DNA of 64,000 nt, taken from positions 44,515,001 to 44,579,000 of the forward strand of contig CM059583.1 in assembly GCA_030407085.1 (NCBI GenBank). The letters run 5' to 3'. The notes beneath the pieces were generated by a model. That model saw only the letters and a list, made by a program, of their open reading frames with translations, was not told the DNA's origin and ran no database searches. The position numbers and the translations under genes are program-made. Shown piece after piece: positions 20,929-34,009 of the stretch (the first letter of the stretch is position 1; every line of letters starts with the position of its first letter). Source of the stretch: Trichopria drosophilae (taxonomy: Eukaryota > Arthropoda > Insecta > Hymenoptera > Diapriidae).

Positions 20929-21013
20929 AAACTTTCGGTCGATTGTCGGTCGATTTTAGGTCGATTTTAGATGGATTTTTAGTCGATTTTCAGTCGATTT
21001 TCAGTCGACTTTT
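20929..21013. repeat. Short tandem array of GTCGATTTT units, unit 1
   Basis: About seven degenerate 10- to 12-bp units of the form GTCGATTTTAG / GTCGATTTTCA. A reversed GTAAAAGTCGACTAAAAATCG follows near 21067-21087, so the array can pair with its flank. Copies are at 31954-32038 and 42982-43066. Confidence 0.8.
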
Positions 21014-21404
21014 ACGAAGCTGACAGATTAATGCATGTTGAATAGGTAAATATTAGGTCGATTTAGTAAAAGTCGACTAAAAATCGGTATTCAGTCAATT
21101 GTCAGTCAATTCTGTGTCAACTCCCTGCACAAGTTGACGGATTTTCGTCATTCCGACTTTTCACGTAAATCTAAAATTTTCGACCTGTAAGTCAAATTAT
21201 GTCTTTATTTAAGTAATTTTGACTTCAAAGTAGAGGACGTTGAAGTCGAAATGTTGACCAATATAGCAAATGCGGTATGTCGAATGTGTTCCTAACCTAT
21301 GTAAACAAATAAAAGTACACTGTAAAAAAGTGGATGAAATTTTACTACGTGTCACGTTAGAAATAAATTGATTCACGGGCACTGAGGGGAAAATCATAGA
21401 TCTA
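21014..21404. other. End of unit 1, no gene recognised
   Basis: The sequence after the 11-bp array to the block junction holds diverged GTCAATT/GTCGATT motifs and then AT-rich sequence. Nothing coding is supported. Confidence 0.4.
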
Positions 21405-22119
21405 TGCTCATAACATTATACAATGTAAAAACTTAAAAACTATTACAGTGCTTACAAATATAATTAAGTAAAGAATAAGAAGTATAAATTTGTCTAACAG
21501 TATAATAACGCAAACCTATGTAAGAATATAATAACTATTAATTGTATTTACAAATATGATCTGAACTTAATTAGAAAATAGGCCTAACATGATAATTTAA
21601 ATTAGTTGAGACATCGTGCACGCAAAAATTTATATAATTCAGTTTTAAACAAATTCGCACTTGATAATTTGCGTATTTCAGCTGGTAGACCATTCCAAAA
21701 TTGAGCCGCCTGTATAGCAAATGACCTCTGATAGGATGTCGTACGCGACATCGGAACAACTAGAGGTTCATTTGAAACGCGTGTCGTTCGTAGATACGTC
21801 GTTTCGCGTAATAGGAACAGAGCAAACAGATAAGATGGCTGTCTATATAATAAAATATTGAATGTGATTGAGCCCAGCAAATATTGTCTTCGATATTTTA
21901 TGGGCAACCAACCCAGCTTGCGCCGATATGGTGGGACATGACAATCATATTTGAGGTTAAAAATAAATCTCATACAATTATTGAGAAGCCTCTGATACTT
22001 GTTATTTAGAGTCTTAGAGATATCACCATAGGCATTGTTATGGATAGATGTGATTGTCGCAATATCAGTATAAATAATTATGTTTAATTGCTGTACTTGG
22101 TGCGGCTTTTCTGCAGTTT
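21405..22119 (-). mobile_element. CR1/L2-like non-LTR 3' end, copy 2 (tail missing)
   Basis: Same C-terminal pol fragment as copy 1 (coding about 22069-21602). The terminal ATTGT repeats are absent because the duplication boundary cuts the 3' UTR. Confidence 0.75.
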
Positions 22120-22984
22120 TCCCACACCATTAATTTCACGAATGTGAGTACTTCTATGAAGACGGCTGCAGACGCCCAAGGCGCCATAATAGGATTGTAA
22201 GGTCCTTGGATAGTAGTGGCAATGGTAGGAAAAGGGAGTTTTGAGCATATTTAGATAAATTGTTAAAATATTTAGTAGTAGTAACGAAACTGTGTGAAAG
22301 AAAACCGATATTAAAGATTAAAGTCCGGTTCCTTGCACATTCTTGGATGGAGACGTAGTTTGAATGATTATAGTACGGAGAGTTGGAATCTTTGCCAGTA
22401 CTTACATCTAAGTGAACAAGAAGTCCAAGGGTCTTTTGGTTGTAGGGATCCTGGAAATCCGCCTATGCTCGCCACAAATGGATAGTAGTCATTTGGTGTC
22501 GAGAGTAAAGAGAATTTATTCTCTTGAACTGGCCGGTTTGGCGAACAAGAAGTTTGATGGTTCGTAGCATGAGGGTAAGTATTGGTGAAAGATTGATAAT
22601 GAAGAAGTTAATAGTGTTATCCACGTTTCGTGAAATAGTAATCACTCCTTTTAAATTTAAATGTTTATTCCTTTGTTTGTTCCTTCGTGAAAAACATATG
22701 CGTTGTACTAGTTTTTGTTTTCGTGTTAGTTTTGGGAGATCAGATTCAATTTTGACATTGAGAGAGAAGGAACCTTTTTTAACCTCCATTGCCAATACAA
22801 ACATTTGGTCAAAATTAAAGTTCATTTTTTATTGGCTGACCAAACAAGTGTGTTATTTCGTCTCATTTATAATTAGTGCCGAAACCCGGGAACCATTCCC
22901 GCCGGATTTCGAGACGAAATCTACTATGTAACTGAGAAAATTCGACATCCTTACGAATCATCAAGGGACAACGAAGTTCACGCT

Positions 22985-23407
22985 ATGGCCGGAGTCAGAG
23001 GGAGGATACGAAGTTCACAATCTCAATCGACGACTCGTCAATCACCAACAAAGAAATCACGGAACAACAGATCACAAAATACGACAACAACCTCTTCTAA
23101 TTCTACGAGACTTTCGACTACAAATTCTGGAAATGCTCGACCGACCCGTTCATCACGGAGAACCAATATTGGAGAAATTGATAACCAACACATCCAAACT
23201 GTCAATCAGAGAGAATCAGCTATCAACATTGATGAGGTGAATTATGTCTCTTCGTCGACTCAACAACGACCTCTGAGAAGAACGATGCAGGAAAATCAAC
23301 CAATCTACTCTGTTGAGGCATTTGCTACGACCAACGATAATCAACGACAACGAGAACAACATAACGGTATGAACTTGAATCTTGAAACCGCAAGTCGCGA
23401 AGATTAA
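22985..23407 (+). CDS. Small basic frame inside the LTR element, unit 2
   Basis: Identical in translation to the unit 1 frame: basic, Ser/Thr/Asn-rich, no known domain. A gag-like remnant at best. Confidence 0.4.
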   Translation: MAGVRGRIRSSQSQSTTRQSPTKKSRNNRSQNTTTTSSNSTRLSTTNSGNARPTRSSRRTNIGEIDNQHIQTVNQRESAINIDEVNYVSSSTQQRPLRRTMQENQPIYSVEAFATTNDNQRQREQHNGMNLNLETASRED

Positions 23408-23693
23408 ATAAATTTGATTCATTTGCAACGCGAGAGATCAGTTCGATTTGTTCAAAATAATTCGGATTCGTGTTATCCACGTTTCGTGAAATAGTAATCA
23501 CACCTTTTAAATTTAAATGTTTATTCCTTTGTTTGTTCCTTCGTGAAAAACATATACGTTGTACTAGTTTTTGTTTTCGTGTTAGTTTTGAGAGATCAGA
23601 TTCAATTTTGACATTGAGAGAAAAGAACATTTTTTAACCTCCATTGCCAATACAAACATTTGGTCAAAATAAAAGTTCATTTTCGATTTGCTG

Positions 23694-24349
23694 TGTTACG
23701 TACCAGTCCTGAAAAGGACTTGTAGTAACAATAAAGTATGAAATACACTGAAGTTTAGGTTTGAACTATTTATTTATACAGTATGTTACGTGGGTCGTAC
23801 ATAAGAATATATTCGAATCGATGGTGGTAGGTTTCGCGGAACCGTTTAAGTCGCGGTCTTAGTCCGAGATTTTAGTGGACTTTGTCACGGATGGAAAATG
23901 ACTGACTGGCCTATGGATTTCATCGACCAGGTAACCTCGGGAAAACGATAAGATTTCCCGAAGGTACGTGGCTGTAGCTCGTGATGGGCCGCTGGATTCG
24001 AAGGGAGCCTGATAAGACTTTCGTAAGAAGTCTGATAAAGCTCTCGTGTTTCGAGAGCGGATGTGTATTCAGATATCGTCTATACGTTTGATGCGTCGCT
24101 GTCGAAAGATAGCGGTGCATCGAACTACATCGATTAAATATTTAATTAGGCGTTGATCGCCGAAAATATATTCACGTGATGTTCCGAGTGTCGTAAGCGG
24201 AAATCCTCCAACAGCCCATCTCGGTATCTAAGGCTGAAGTTTACGGAGATCGTTGTTTGTCCGGAACAACCATGATTACATTAAAATATAATAATCTACG
24301 TGCGCGGTGCCATAAGATATTAGAAGATGGCGCAGCCGCGTACGTAACA
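23694..24349. mobile_element. Solo LTR nested in the right LTR, unit 2
   Basis: Same TGTTACGTAC...GTACGTAACA termini and GCTG duplication (23690-23693 and 24350-24353) as in unit 1, so the insertion predates the block duplication. Confidence 0.88.
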
Positions 24350-25007
24350 GCTGACCAAACAAGTGTGTTATTTCGTCTCATTTACAGGCATTGCTTAAAT
24401 GATTAACAATAACATTAAGATATAATCTTAAATTACCATTACAGGAAGAGTATTTGGTTTATCAATAATTGGAAATATCTAAATTAGTATGAGAAAAAAA
24501 TATGGACCGAAATGAAATATAATACAGCCCAACACAATTCTTTCGCCCTATGAGTACAGTCCAGAAACCAAATATGACTACCACAATAGCCAATTAGCGC
24601 TAGTTTTTTTAAGATATTGGAGGTCAAATGGTAAACAATTCGATTCTAGGCATTTTTGAGCATCTAACATTAAAAAAGTATGCTCATACAAATCATATTA
24701 CTACATACAATACTTTTTGATAATTCATTATTGCATTGCGCAAGCCCACTGACATTTTGGCGCTTTTATGGATAAATATAAAAATATAAATTTATATATG
24801 ATTATATATGAACGTATATTATTATATACAATCATATACTCCTGTATCCAATTATATACAATTATATACAGTCTTAGATAATGCATACAATCTGGTAGTA
24901 TCATATACAATATTATAGAGACAAATTTTGAATATACTTTTATACCCTCCTGTATAATTTCTATATAAGTAAAATGCTATTTTACACATTTTATACTTTT
25001 TTGCACG

Positions 25008-25124
25008 CCCGTGCGTAAAGTTCGTGCGTAAAGTGCCTTTTTCCGCGTGTAAAGTACTCCAGTAGCGCATACGTGTGCGTAAAGTAAAGACTGTGCGTAA
25101 AGTGAAACTAGGGCGTAAAGTAAA
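25008..25124. repeat. Cluster of TGCGTAAAGT motifs, unit 2
   Basis: Same irregularly spaced motif cluster as in unit 1. Confidence 0.6.
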
Positions 25125-26079
25125 AGCAGTGATGCCAATTTAGAGGGATTTGGGAGATGGTGATAGAACGTCTACCTGCTGTAATGCTTGTGTAAGCATC
25201 TCCCACTATCGTACAAAATCCCCTCAAACTGATAACACTGAACCCTCCCGCCCCAAACGCACCAATCCTACACGGTGCCACGAGCGTAAATATATTCTAT
25301 GAAACAACAAATTATTCACATTATTTTCATTTGAAAAATAACCCCCGTCATTCCAGTTAACGTACATATAATTTTTTTCAATTCCTGGAACATAAATAGA
25401 TGTTACTTCGTAAATTAACTTACACTATCATAAACAATAACAAAAGAAGCAATAATATGTCTTTGTAAATAAATATAATAATGACGATAGAGACAAAAAT
25501 TAAAAACATAATGTAGGAGCAGGTTTAGTTTAAATATATACAAAATGGCAATCCACATATTATCATTATGAATAATATATTGTTAAATCCCCCTCTCATT
25601 CCTAAGTTCAAGCAAACAAATTACAAAAATTTTTATTTTTAATTCCGTTCCAATATTTTTATTTACCGTTCCGAACTTTACCCACCGACGTTCAAAAAAT
25701 AGGATATGCAACACGTGCGTAAGGTTTACGCATTCGCACGATGGCGCAATGTACTCGTGCCTGGCTCCGCCGGCCACTCATACGCGCCATCGCGCCTCAT
25801 GCGTAAAGCCCAACTTTACGCACTTGATGCATAATATACTATTTTCTGGCATTTTTGCCACAAACTTGCAACATAATAGTACATTACGATACGAGTGCGC
25901 TAAGTAGGTGATTTGCGCGCGAGCGCAGTTCTCGCCAGAGTGCAGCGAGGATGACAAGAGCGCGAGTGAATGAGGAAACGGTGTGTGCGAGATCGCTAAT
26001 AAGAAAAAAGGCGGCGCTATACACAGTTACGAATAATCACCCTCACAATAAACGGCATAACTAAGTCGAACAGATTCGA

Positions 26080-26251
26080 CTAAACATACTCCTCCCATTG
26101 AGAGCGATGCAACCAAAATAAATCGAATGATGGATGTTCATCATCCACGGTACACTGATTAACTTCGCAAATCGGCAGTGGACATAATGGAGTTATGTTG
26201 TGCTTGTAGACGCCTTGTGCTGTCTTCACTGTGACAACTCGTACCACGCCG
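26080..26251 (-). pseudogene. BEL/Pao pol C-terminal fragment, unit 2
   Basis: Same GVVRVVTVKTAQGVYKHN fragment with adjoining purine tract as in unit 1, truncated at the same foldback insertion. Confidence 0.7.
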
Positions 26252-28681
26252 CACGGTGTGGAAAACTGAAAAATATGGCTGTGAATCGTAAATCTCAAGA
26301 TCGCGTCAAAATATCATGATAAATCAAAATGGAAATGAAAGCTTATACCCTACAGATTACAAAAAAAGTATAGGCAAAGCGTTACGAAGTAAGTAAGTAA
26401 GTACTAACTCAACTTAAAAAATGCCGGCAAAATCGTAATATATTAAACGTGATTTAGACCTTCCAAGAAAGAATTTTTCACGAAGACAAAATCACTACAA
26501 TCACTACTCGGGGGGTTTTTAGGTTCGCTGAATACGAATCCGATCTCAGTTTTGAAAAATTCGAAATGGCGGATCCAAAATGGCGGACAAAAATGTTAAA
26601 ATTCTCGCAAAAATCACGACGATCGCTACTCGGGGGTTTGGGGCTCGCTGAATACGAATCCGATCTCAGTTTCGTAAAATTCAAAATGGCGGATCCGAAA
26701 TGGAGGCCAAAAATTTAAAAATTCTCGCAAAAATCATGACGACCACTACTCGGGGGTCTTTGAATCTCTGAATACGAATATCGTGTCAGTGTTTCAAAAT
26801 TAAAAATGGCGGATGCAATATGGCGGACGAAAATTTCATAAATCTACGACAACCTCTACTAAAAAAATAATTATTCAAAACTTCTGGAAAGGCTAATTGT
26901 GAAAGAGAGTTCGAATTAATGTTGGCCAAACCTCAAAATGTTTAGTGTCCTTAAATTTTTTGCTTGAGGATCGGACTTTTATACAATTAAAAAAGACATT
27001 TTAGAAATTTTATTCATTTATTCATTCTAGCAACGTAGAGCTAGGCTTAGCTTAATATATAACTAAAAAGAATAACAAATATATATATATAAATAATAAA
27101 AAAAAAACATAAGAAAATGAAGTATTAACTGTACATAATAATGTATGTATTTTAAACAAAAGAAAAATAATAATAATGCTAACGCAAAAGTGCAGATAAT
27201 TTTTCTTTATAAACGATTCTCGTACAAATATTCGTAAAAAATTTATCATTGTTCATTTATTTTTAATCGAATATTAATAAGAATATTAATAAGTACACTT
27301 TCTTCTTTAGGCAAGGAAGGGCCTCAGTTGCTCAGGAATTTCGTCACTAATTGGTTTTAGTCGCTCGTTAAACAAAAGTAGTGATATTTTTAGCGTGTGA
27401 AATTCCAACATCGGCAGACAACAATGTTTCAATTCTTGAAGTGGCTTTGACTTGTGCTAAAAGAAAGATATGGGATGCCATGTCACAGATGTACGTGTAG
27501 ATATCTATCGTATGAATCCGACGATTTTTTACAACTTATTTTGAACAAATGAAGACTTTCCCCATTATATTGAAAATATGATGTAACAAATTATGTCAAT
27601 AATTTAAAAAGTCAACTTATCCTATTTTGCAGATGACAGATACCCAGAAATTAGGCGTTCAATCAAATAAATTTTCGTACTTTTAACACTAACGGGATAA
27701 ATCGATTATTCAAAATTCGACTCTCGTTCAAGTGATTCTATTCACTTTATAGGACCTTATAAAAAATATCAAAGAAAATAATTGAGAATTGACCGAAATA
27801 AGTCAAAATCGTCTATTTTCGAAAAAGATCGGTCAATAGAAAATTGATTTTTTTGGTGTTTTTTCGGAGGTGTACAGTCAACAGGATCAATTGTACAGGA
27901 GATGAATTTTGAAATATCGATTCAATCATTTTTAATGTAGCTTTTTTAGCGCAAGTTAGTAAAAACTAACGATTTAACAATTTTCATGAATATTTCACCT
28001 TTTCTTCTGAAATAATGACACTGGCAATGGACAATTTTGAAGCGATTCCCTTAAAAAACGGCCTCCCCAGTAAAAACTAAAAACATCTTATTATCTTGTA
28101 GGAATAGATTACCCAACAAGCATGTTCTAGAAATACAGCCTCCAAAAGAGAGAATGAAATTGTAATACCCACATAAGAATAATCAGTTACAATATAAGCC
28201 GTTGAGAAGTTGTAATACTTTGGAGGTTCACATAATATTCATATGTTTATATAGGATACGGTTTTTCGAGCTCTACTTATTGTACAATTGTATTTTCGGG
28301 ACGTTTTAAAGAATGACTTTTTTTGTCGTAGCAAAATGCGATTTTGCATCCCAGTTTGTGTTTGCGCACCCCGGGTGCAAAATTTTACTCTCTTGTTGCG
28401 AAAAAATTAACTCATTAACTAAAATTATCGTTAATGGTACGATATTAAGTCTCGTCACTTAAATAATTAATTTCGTCTGAATACATTATTGTCGGAAATA
28501 TATTTTACACAAATATACTTAATGTAATTTTTTATAATTGAATCTTCCAGTTCTGCATATTATAAACTATTTTGATAATTTGATTTTACATTCCTAGTTA
28601 TAGACCTGGAGTAAGACTCTGTTAGATATTTCGTTGCAGTGCAACGAGACGAAAAAAATTTCTTAACCGCTAGTATTTGAA

Positions 28682-29139
28682 CTATATTGTAAATTAACTT
28701 GGTAAGATGGTTCTTCGAATGAATATATATACAAAGGAATAAATACGTGTATGTATTGTGAGCTTGAATGTAAGCTACTATGTACACTTAAAAATTATGA
28801 TAAAACCAAAAAAAGATGTTTATTGTTACCTCTGAATTTATTGACTATTTTAGATGTTATATTAGCAAAAAAATTTTAATTACACTTAAAAAATTCAGAT
28901 TCCCTCGAGTAGCAATCAGAATTTTTTAAGTATAATTAAATTTTTTTTTTTGATAATATAACATTTAAAATAGTCAATCAATTCAGAGGTAACAATAAAC
29001 ATCATTTTTTTGTTTTATCATAATTTTTAAGTGTATATAGTAGCTTACATTCAAACTCACAATACATACACGTATTTATTCCTTTGAATATATATTCATT
29101 CGAAGAACCGTCTTGCCAAGTTAATTTACTATATAAGTC
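28682..29139. repeat. Nested 450-bp hairpin, unit 2
   Basis: Same palindrome as unit 1 at 17655-18112. Confidence 0.85.
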
Positions 29140-29457
29140 TCTGTATTCAGAAATTTTAGATGTCACGTTTGAATCTGGTAACAACCTGATATCAATTATA
29201 AAAAAACTCAAAAAGTTGGAGCCAATATGGCGAACAGAAATATTAAAATTCTCTTATGGGTTACTGGCTTGGAATCCGTTCTCAGTTTTGTAGAACTGAA
29301 AATGGACAAAATTCAACTTTTATTCGGCCATATTGGGTTGGGCATTTTTGATTTTTAAAAATTGACAACGGTTTAGTACTAAGCCAACCCAAGAACATCC
29401 AGGTAATGGTTGCCATGGCCTTTGGAATAATTGTAACCACTATTTTAGAGTTAAAGA

Positions 29458-30139
29458 AACTGAGATCGGATTCGTATTCAGCGAACCAAAAACCTCCCCA
29501 AGTAGTGATCGTCATGATTTTTGCGAGAATTTCGAAATTTTTGGCCGCCATTTTGGATCCGCCATTTTGAATTTTATGAAACTGAGATCGGATTCGTATT
29601 CAGCGAGCCACAAAAACCCCCGAGTAGTGATCGTCATGATTTTTGCGAGAATTGTGACATTTTTGGCCGCCATTTTGGATCCGCCATTTTGAATTTTATG
29701 AAACTGAGATCGGATTCGTATTCAGCGAGCCCCAAAAACCCCCAAGTAGTGATCGTCATGATTTTTGCGAGAGTTTTCAAATTTTTGTCCTTCATTTTGG
29801 ATCCGCCATTTTGAATTTAAAGAAACTGAGATCGGATTCGTATTCAGCGAGCCCCAAAACCCCCCGAGTAGCGATCGTCGTGATTTTTGCGAGAATTTTA
29901 AAATTTTTGTCCGACATTTTGGATCCGCCATTTTGAATTTTTCAAAACTGAGTTCGGATTCGTATTCAGCGAGCCCCAAACCCCCCCCCCCCCCCTCCGA
30001 GTAGTGATCGTCATGATTTTTGCGAGACTTTTCAAATTTCTGTCCGCCATTTTGGATCCGCCATTTTGAATTTTTAAAACCTGAGGTCGGATTCGTATTC
30101 AGCGGCCCCAAAAACCCCCAAGTAGTGATTGTAGTGATT
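29458..30139. repeat. 122-bp subrepeat array, right arm, unit 2 (6 copies)
   Basis: Six copies. The last carries a longer poly-C run (about 29980-29995) and the variants GAGTTCGG and GCGAGACTTTTC, which are absent from units 1 and 3. Confidence 0.93.
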
Positions 30140-30363
30140 TTGTCTTCGTGAAAAATTCTTTCTTGGAAGGTTTAAATCACGTTTAATATATTACGATTTT
30201 GCCGGCATTTTTTAAGTTGAGTTAGTACTTACTTACTTACTTCGTAACGCTTTGCCTATACTTTTTTTGTAATCTGTAGGGTATAAGCTTTCATTTCCAT
30301 TTTGATTTATCATGATATCTTGACGCGATCTTGACATTTACGATTCACAGCCATATTTTTCAG

Positions 30364-30649
30364 TTTTCCACACCGTGCGCCGCTATGTACAATTCCGGGA
30401 CTCGAATCCTGGAGTTTCTGCTAGAGTGGTGCCCAAATCTAAATTCCATCGATGAGGATGGTAACACACCACTGCACTTGGCAGTCATACTAAAACATGA
30501 TGAGGCTGGAAAATTGCTGCTAGAACATGGCAGCAATACGACGCTAGTGAATATCAACGGAGACACTCCAGAGGACATCGCCAAGAGAGTGATGTTAGAT
30601 GAACAACGTCCCATTACAAATTCCAGTACAATGTCCACCACTATTAAGA
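30364..30649 (+). CDS. Ankyrin-repeat exon, unit 2
   Basis: Same ankyrin exon as unit 1, with the possible acceptor in the foldback terminus and the GTGAGT donor at 30650. Confidence 0.65.
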
Positions 30650-30793
30650 GTGAGTATATATATCAGTAATCATATACATATACATGTTACGTCCTCTCGA
30701 ACTATTCTTATTTTTAATATATTGCCGCAAATGCATATGTCCTTGTTTACTTATCTTATACTTATATACCTTAGTCTTTTTTGAGCAAAATTA

Positions 30794-31185
30794 TTTTTTT
30801 TTTTTTTTTTTTTTTTTTTTTATTTTTTTTTTTTTATTAATTGATTAACGGGCGGAATCGCCCTTTTTACTAAATTGTTGCCTTATTATTTTACTATATG
30901 ATTTTGCGAGAGCTGCAGATCGACTTAGACAGATGGCGCCATACTTCACATTTGTGTATGAAATGTAGGGCTGCAGAAACCTACACCAAGTACAGCGGCG
31001 GTCATGAGTCGATTTCCGCCAGATAAACAATACTTTCAAAACGTAAACACAAACAACGTGGCTCGTCTTACCAACAGCGAGCTGCTGCTTGGAAACAAAA
31101 TCGAAAAATTGTTCACCCGACGGGGATCGAACTCACGACCTACGACTTCGTAGTCCAGTGCGTTAACCGCCTGAGCCACGAAGCC
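30794..31185 (-). mobile_element. tRNA-derived SINE, unit 2
   Basis: Same SINE with A and B boxes. The T run (tail) is partitioned differently around an internal A than in unit 1. Confidence 0.85.
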
Positions 31186-31953
31186 GATTTTTAATAAAAT
31201 TCGCAATTATACAATTTTATTGTGCCTCTAAATTTAAACCTTCAAATAAATTAATAGACGGATGAAACAACTTAACCATAAAATTCCATTTAACTTAGCC
31301 CTGACCGATGATGACATTACTAGCATCTAAGGGAAGTCGCGGTCTATGCAACTAACTCTCGAGTCAGTCGCAGCCTAACGTTCTCAAAAATTTACTCGCT
31401 AGAAACTGAGGTCATCCTCTCTTTTTCCAATCCGCCCTTTCTCTTTTTTCCATCTCAGAGACTGAACGACGCGTATAATATTATATAAAATCTAATAATA
31501 TAATATAATGTATTACGCGGCGTATCCCTAAATTCGTGTTCGTTAGCCGGATCCCAGTGAAATGCTTAATTGCGACGACTAAAAGGGGCAAATTAAAATT
31601 AAAATTATATTATATGTACCTCAATAATATGAGATGCGACGTAATATACATATACAAAAAAAATTTTAAACACGCCTTGTTTCATATTTGTTATCAAATT
31701 ATCATTATTTAACAACAAATATGAAACAATGACAGTCCTAAGCCTGTATAAAGTGTGAAGGGAATTTTTTCTTGATGATAGAATTTCGAAAAAATTTTGT
31801 ATGAATATTTTTCAAGGAATATGAATGTTGATGTATTAAATGCGCCTTATGCTGGTGTAATTATTAAATAATTTTATATTATTAAATGGCGAATTTTTAA
31901 GATTATGCTTTTTTTAAATCCCTACGCGTCCCCTGTCAGCCCGGGTCGACCGA

Positions 31954-32038
31954 AAACTTTCGGTCGATTGTCGGTCGATTTTAGGTCGATTTTAGATGGA
32001 TTTTTAGTCGATTTTCAGTCGATTTTCAGTCGACTTTT
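31954..32038. repeat. Short tandem array of GTCGATTTT units, unit 2
   Basis: Same array as unit 1. Confidence 0.8.
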
Positions 32039-32429
32039 ACGAAGCTGACAGATTAATGCATGTTGAATAGGTAAATATTAGGTCGATTTAGTAAAAGTCG
32101 ACTAAAAATCGGTATTCAGTCAATTGTCAGTCAATTCTGTGTCAACTCCCTGCACAAGTTGACGGATTTTCGTCATTCCGACTTTTCACGTAAATCTAAA
32201 ATTTTCGACCTGTAAGTCAAATTATGTCTTTATTTAAGTAATTTTGACTTCAAAGTAGAGGACGTTGAAGTCGAAATGTTGACCAATATAGCAAATGCGG
32301 TATGTCGAATGTGTTCCTAACCTATGTAAACAAATAAAAGTACACTGTAAAAAAGTGGATGAAATTTTACTACGTGTCACGTTAGAAATAAATTGATTCA
32401 CGGGCACTGAGGGGAAAATCATAGATCTA

Positions 32430-33144
32430 TGCTCATAACATTATACAATGTAAAAACTTAAAAACTATTACAGTGCTTACAAATATAATTAAGTAAAGAA
32501 TAAGAAGTATAAATTTGTCTAACAGTATAATAACGCAAACCTATGTAAGAATATAATAACTATTAATTGTATTTACAAATATGATCTGAACTTAATTAGA
32601 AAATAGGCCTAACATGATAATTTAAATTAGTTGAGACATCGTGCACGCAAAAATTTATATAATTCAGTTTTAAACAAATTCGCACTTGATAATTTGCGTA
32701 TTTCAGCTGGTAGACCATTCCAAAATTGAGCCGCCTGTATAGCAAATGACCTCTGATAGGATGTCGTACGCGACATCGGAACAACTAGAGGTTCATTTGA
32801 AACGCGTGTCGTTCGTAGATACGTCGTTTCGCGTAATAGGAACAGAGCAAACAGATAAGATGGCTGTCTATATAATAAAATATTGAATGTGATTGAGCCC
32901 AGCAAATATTGTCTTCGATATTTTATGGGCAACCAACCCAGCTTGCGCCGATATGGTGGGACATGACAATCATATTTGAGGTTAAAAATAAATCTCATAC
33001 AATTATTGAGAAGCCTCTGATACTTGTTATTTAGAGTCTTAGAGATATCACCATAGGCATTGTTATGGATAGATGTGATTGTCGCAATATCAGTATAAAT
33101 AATTATGTTTAATTGCTGTACTTGGTGCGGCTTTTCTGCAGTTT
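32430..33144 (-). mobile_element. CR1/L2-like non-LTR 3' end, copy 3 (tail missing)
   Basis: Same fragment as copy 2, coding about 33094-32627. Confidence 0.75.
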
Positions 33145-34009
33145 TCCCACACCATTAATTTCACGAATGTGAGTACTTCTATGAAGACGGCTGCAGACGC
33201 CCAAGGCGCCATAATAGGATTGTAAGGTCCTTGGATAGTAGTGGCAATGGTAGGAAAAGGGAGTTTTGAGCATATTTAGATAAATTGTTAAAATATTTAG
33301 TAGTAGTAACGAAACTGTGTGAAAGAAAACCGATATTAAAGATTAAAGTCCGGTTCCTTGCACATTCTTGGATGGAGACGTAGTTTGAATGATTATAGTA
33401 CGGAGAGTTGGAATCTTTGCCAGTACTTACATCTAAGTGAACAAGAAGTCCAAGGGTCTTTTGGTTGTAGGGATCCTGGAAATCCGCCTATGCTCGCCAC
33501 AAATGGATAGTAGTCATTTGGTGTCGAGAGTAAAGAGAATTTATTCTCTTGAACTGGCCGGTTTGGCGAACAAGAAGTTTGATGGTTCGTAGCATGAGGG
33601 TAAGTATTGGTGAAAGATTGATAATGAAGAAGTTAATAGTGTTATCCACGTTTCGTGAAATAGTAATCACTCCTTTTAAATTTAAATGTTTATTCCTTTG
33701 TTTGTTCCTTCGTGAAAAACATATGCGTTGTACTAGTTTTTGTTTTCGTGTTAGTTTTGGGAGATCAGATTCAATTTTGACATTGAGAGAGAAGGAACCT
33801 TTTTTAACCTCCATTGCCAATACAAACATTTGGTCAAAATTAAAGTTCATTTTTTATTGGCTGACCAAACAAGTGTGTTATTTCGTCTCATTTATAATTA
33901 GTGCCGAAACCCGGGAACCATTCCCGCCGGATTTCGAGACGAAATCTACTATGTAACTGAGAAAATTCGACATCCTTACGAATCATCAAGGGACAACGAA
34001 GTTCACGCT

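Larger units (their letters stand above)
10376..21404. repeat. 11-kb tandem block, unit 1 (11,029 bp)
   Basis: This block is repeated head to tail three times. The junctions to units 2 and 3 read GATCTA|TGCTCATAAC, while the outer edges are ACAA|TGCTC on the left and ATCTA|CAGTATG after unit 3. Content in order: CR1-like fragment, small LTR element with nested solo LTR, TGCGTAAAGT motif cluster, BEL/Pao 3' end, 4.1-kb foldback, ankyrin exon, SINE, short hairpin and 11-bp array. Sequence outside homopolymers and the 122-bp arrays looks essentially identical between units, indicating a very recent duplication or an assembly effect. Confidence 0.95.
22615..24386 (+). mobile_element. Small non-autonomous LTR element, unit 2
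   Basis: Same structure as in unit 1: left LTR 22615-22871, BEL-type primer-binding-like site just after it, right LTR from 23471 interrupted by a solo LTR. Confidence 0.7.
26252..30377. mobile_element. 4.1-kb foldback element, unit 2
   Basis: Same ends and CGCCG duplication (26247-26251 and 30378-30382). The arrays differ in detail: the left array is 2 bp shorter, and the second right-arm subrepeat reads GAATTGTGACATTTTTGGCC, unlike unit 1. Confidence 0.85.
21405..32429. repeat. 11-kb tandem block, unit 2 (11,025 bp)
   Basis: Second head-to-tail copy. Differences from unit 1 that I can see are a 2-bp shorter G/T run at about 26634, a replaced subrepeat segment near 29650, several changes in the last 122-bp copy (29940-30050) and a different SINE tail. 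Non-coding gaps correspond to those described for unit 1 at offsets of +11,025 to +11,029. Confidence 0.95.
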
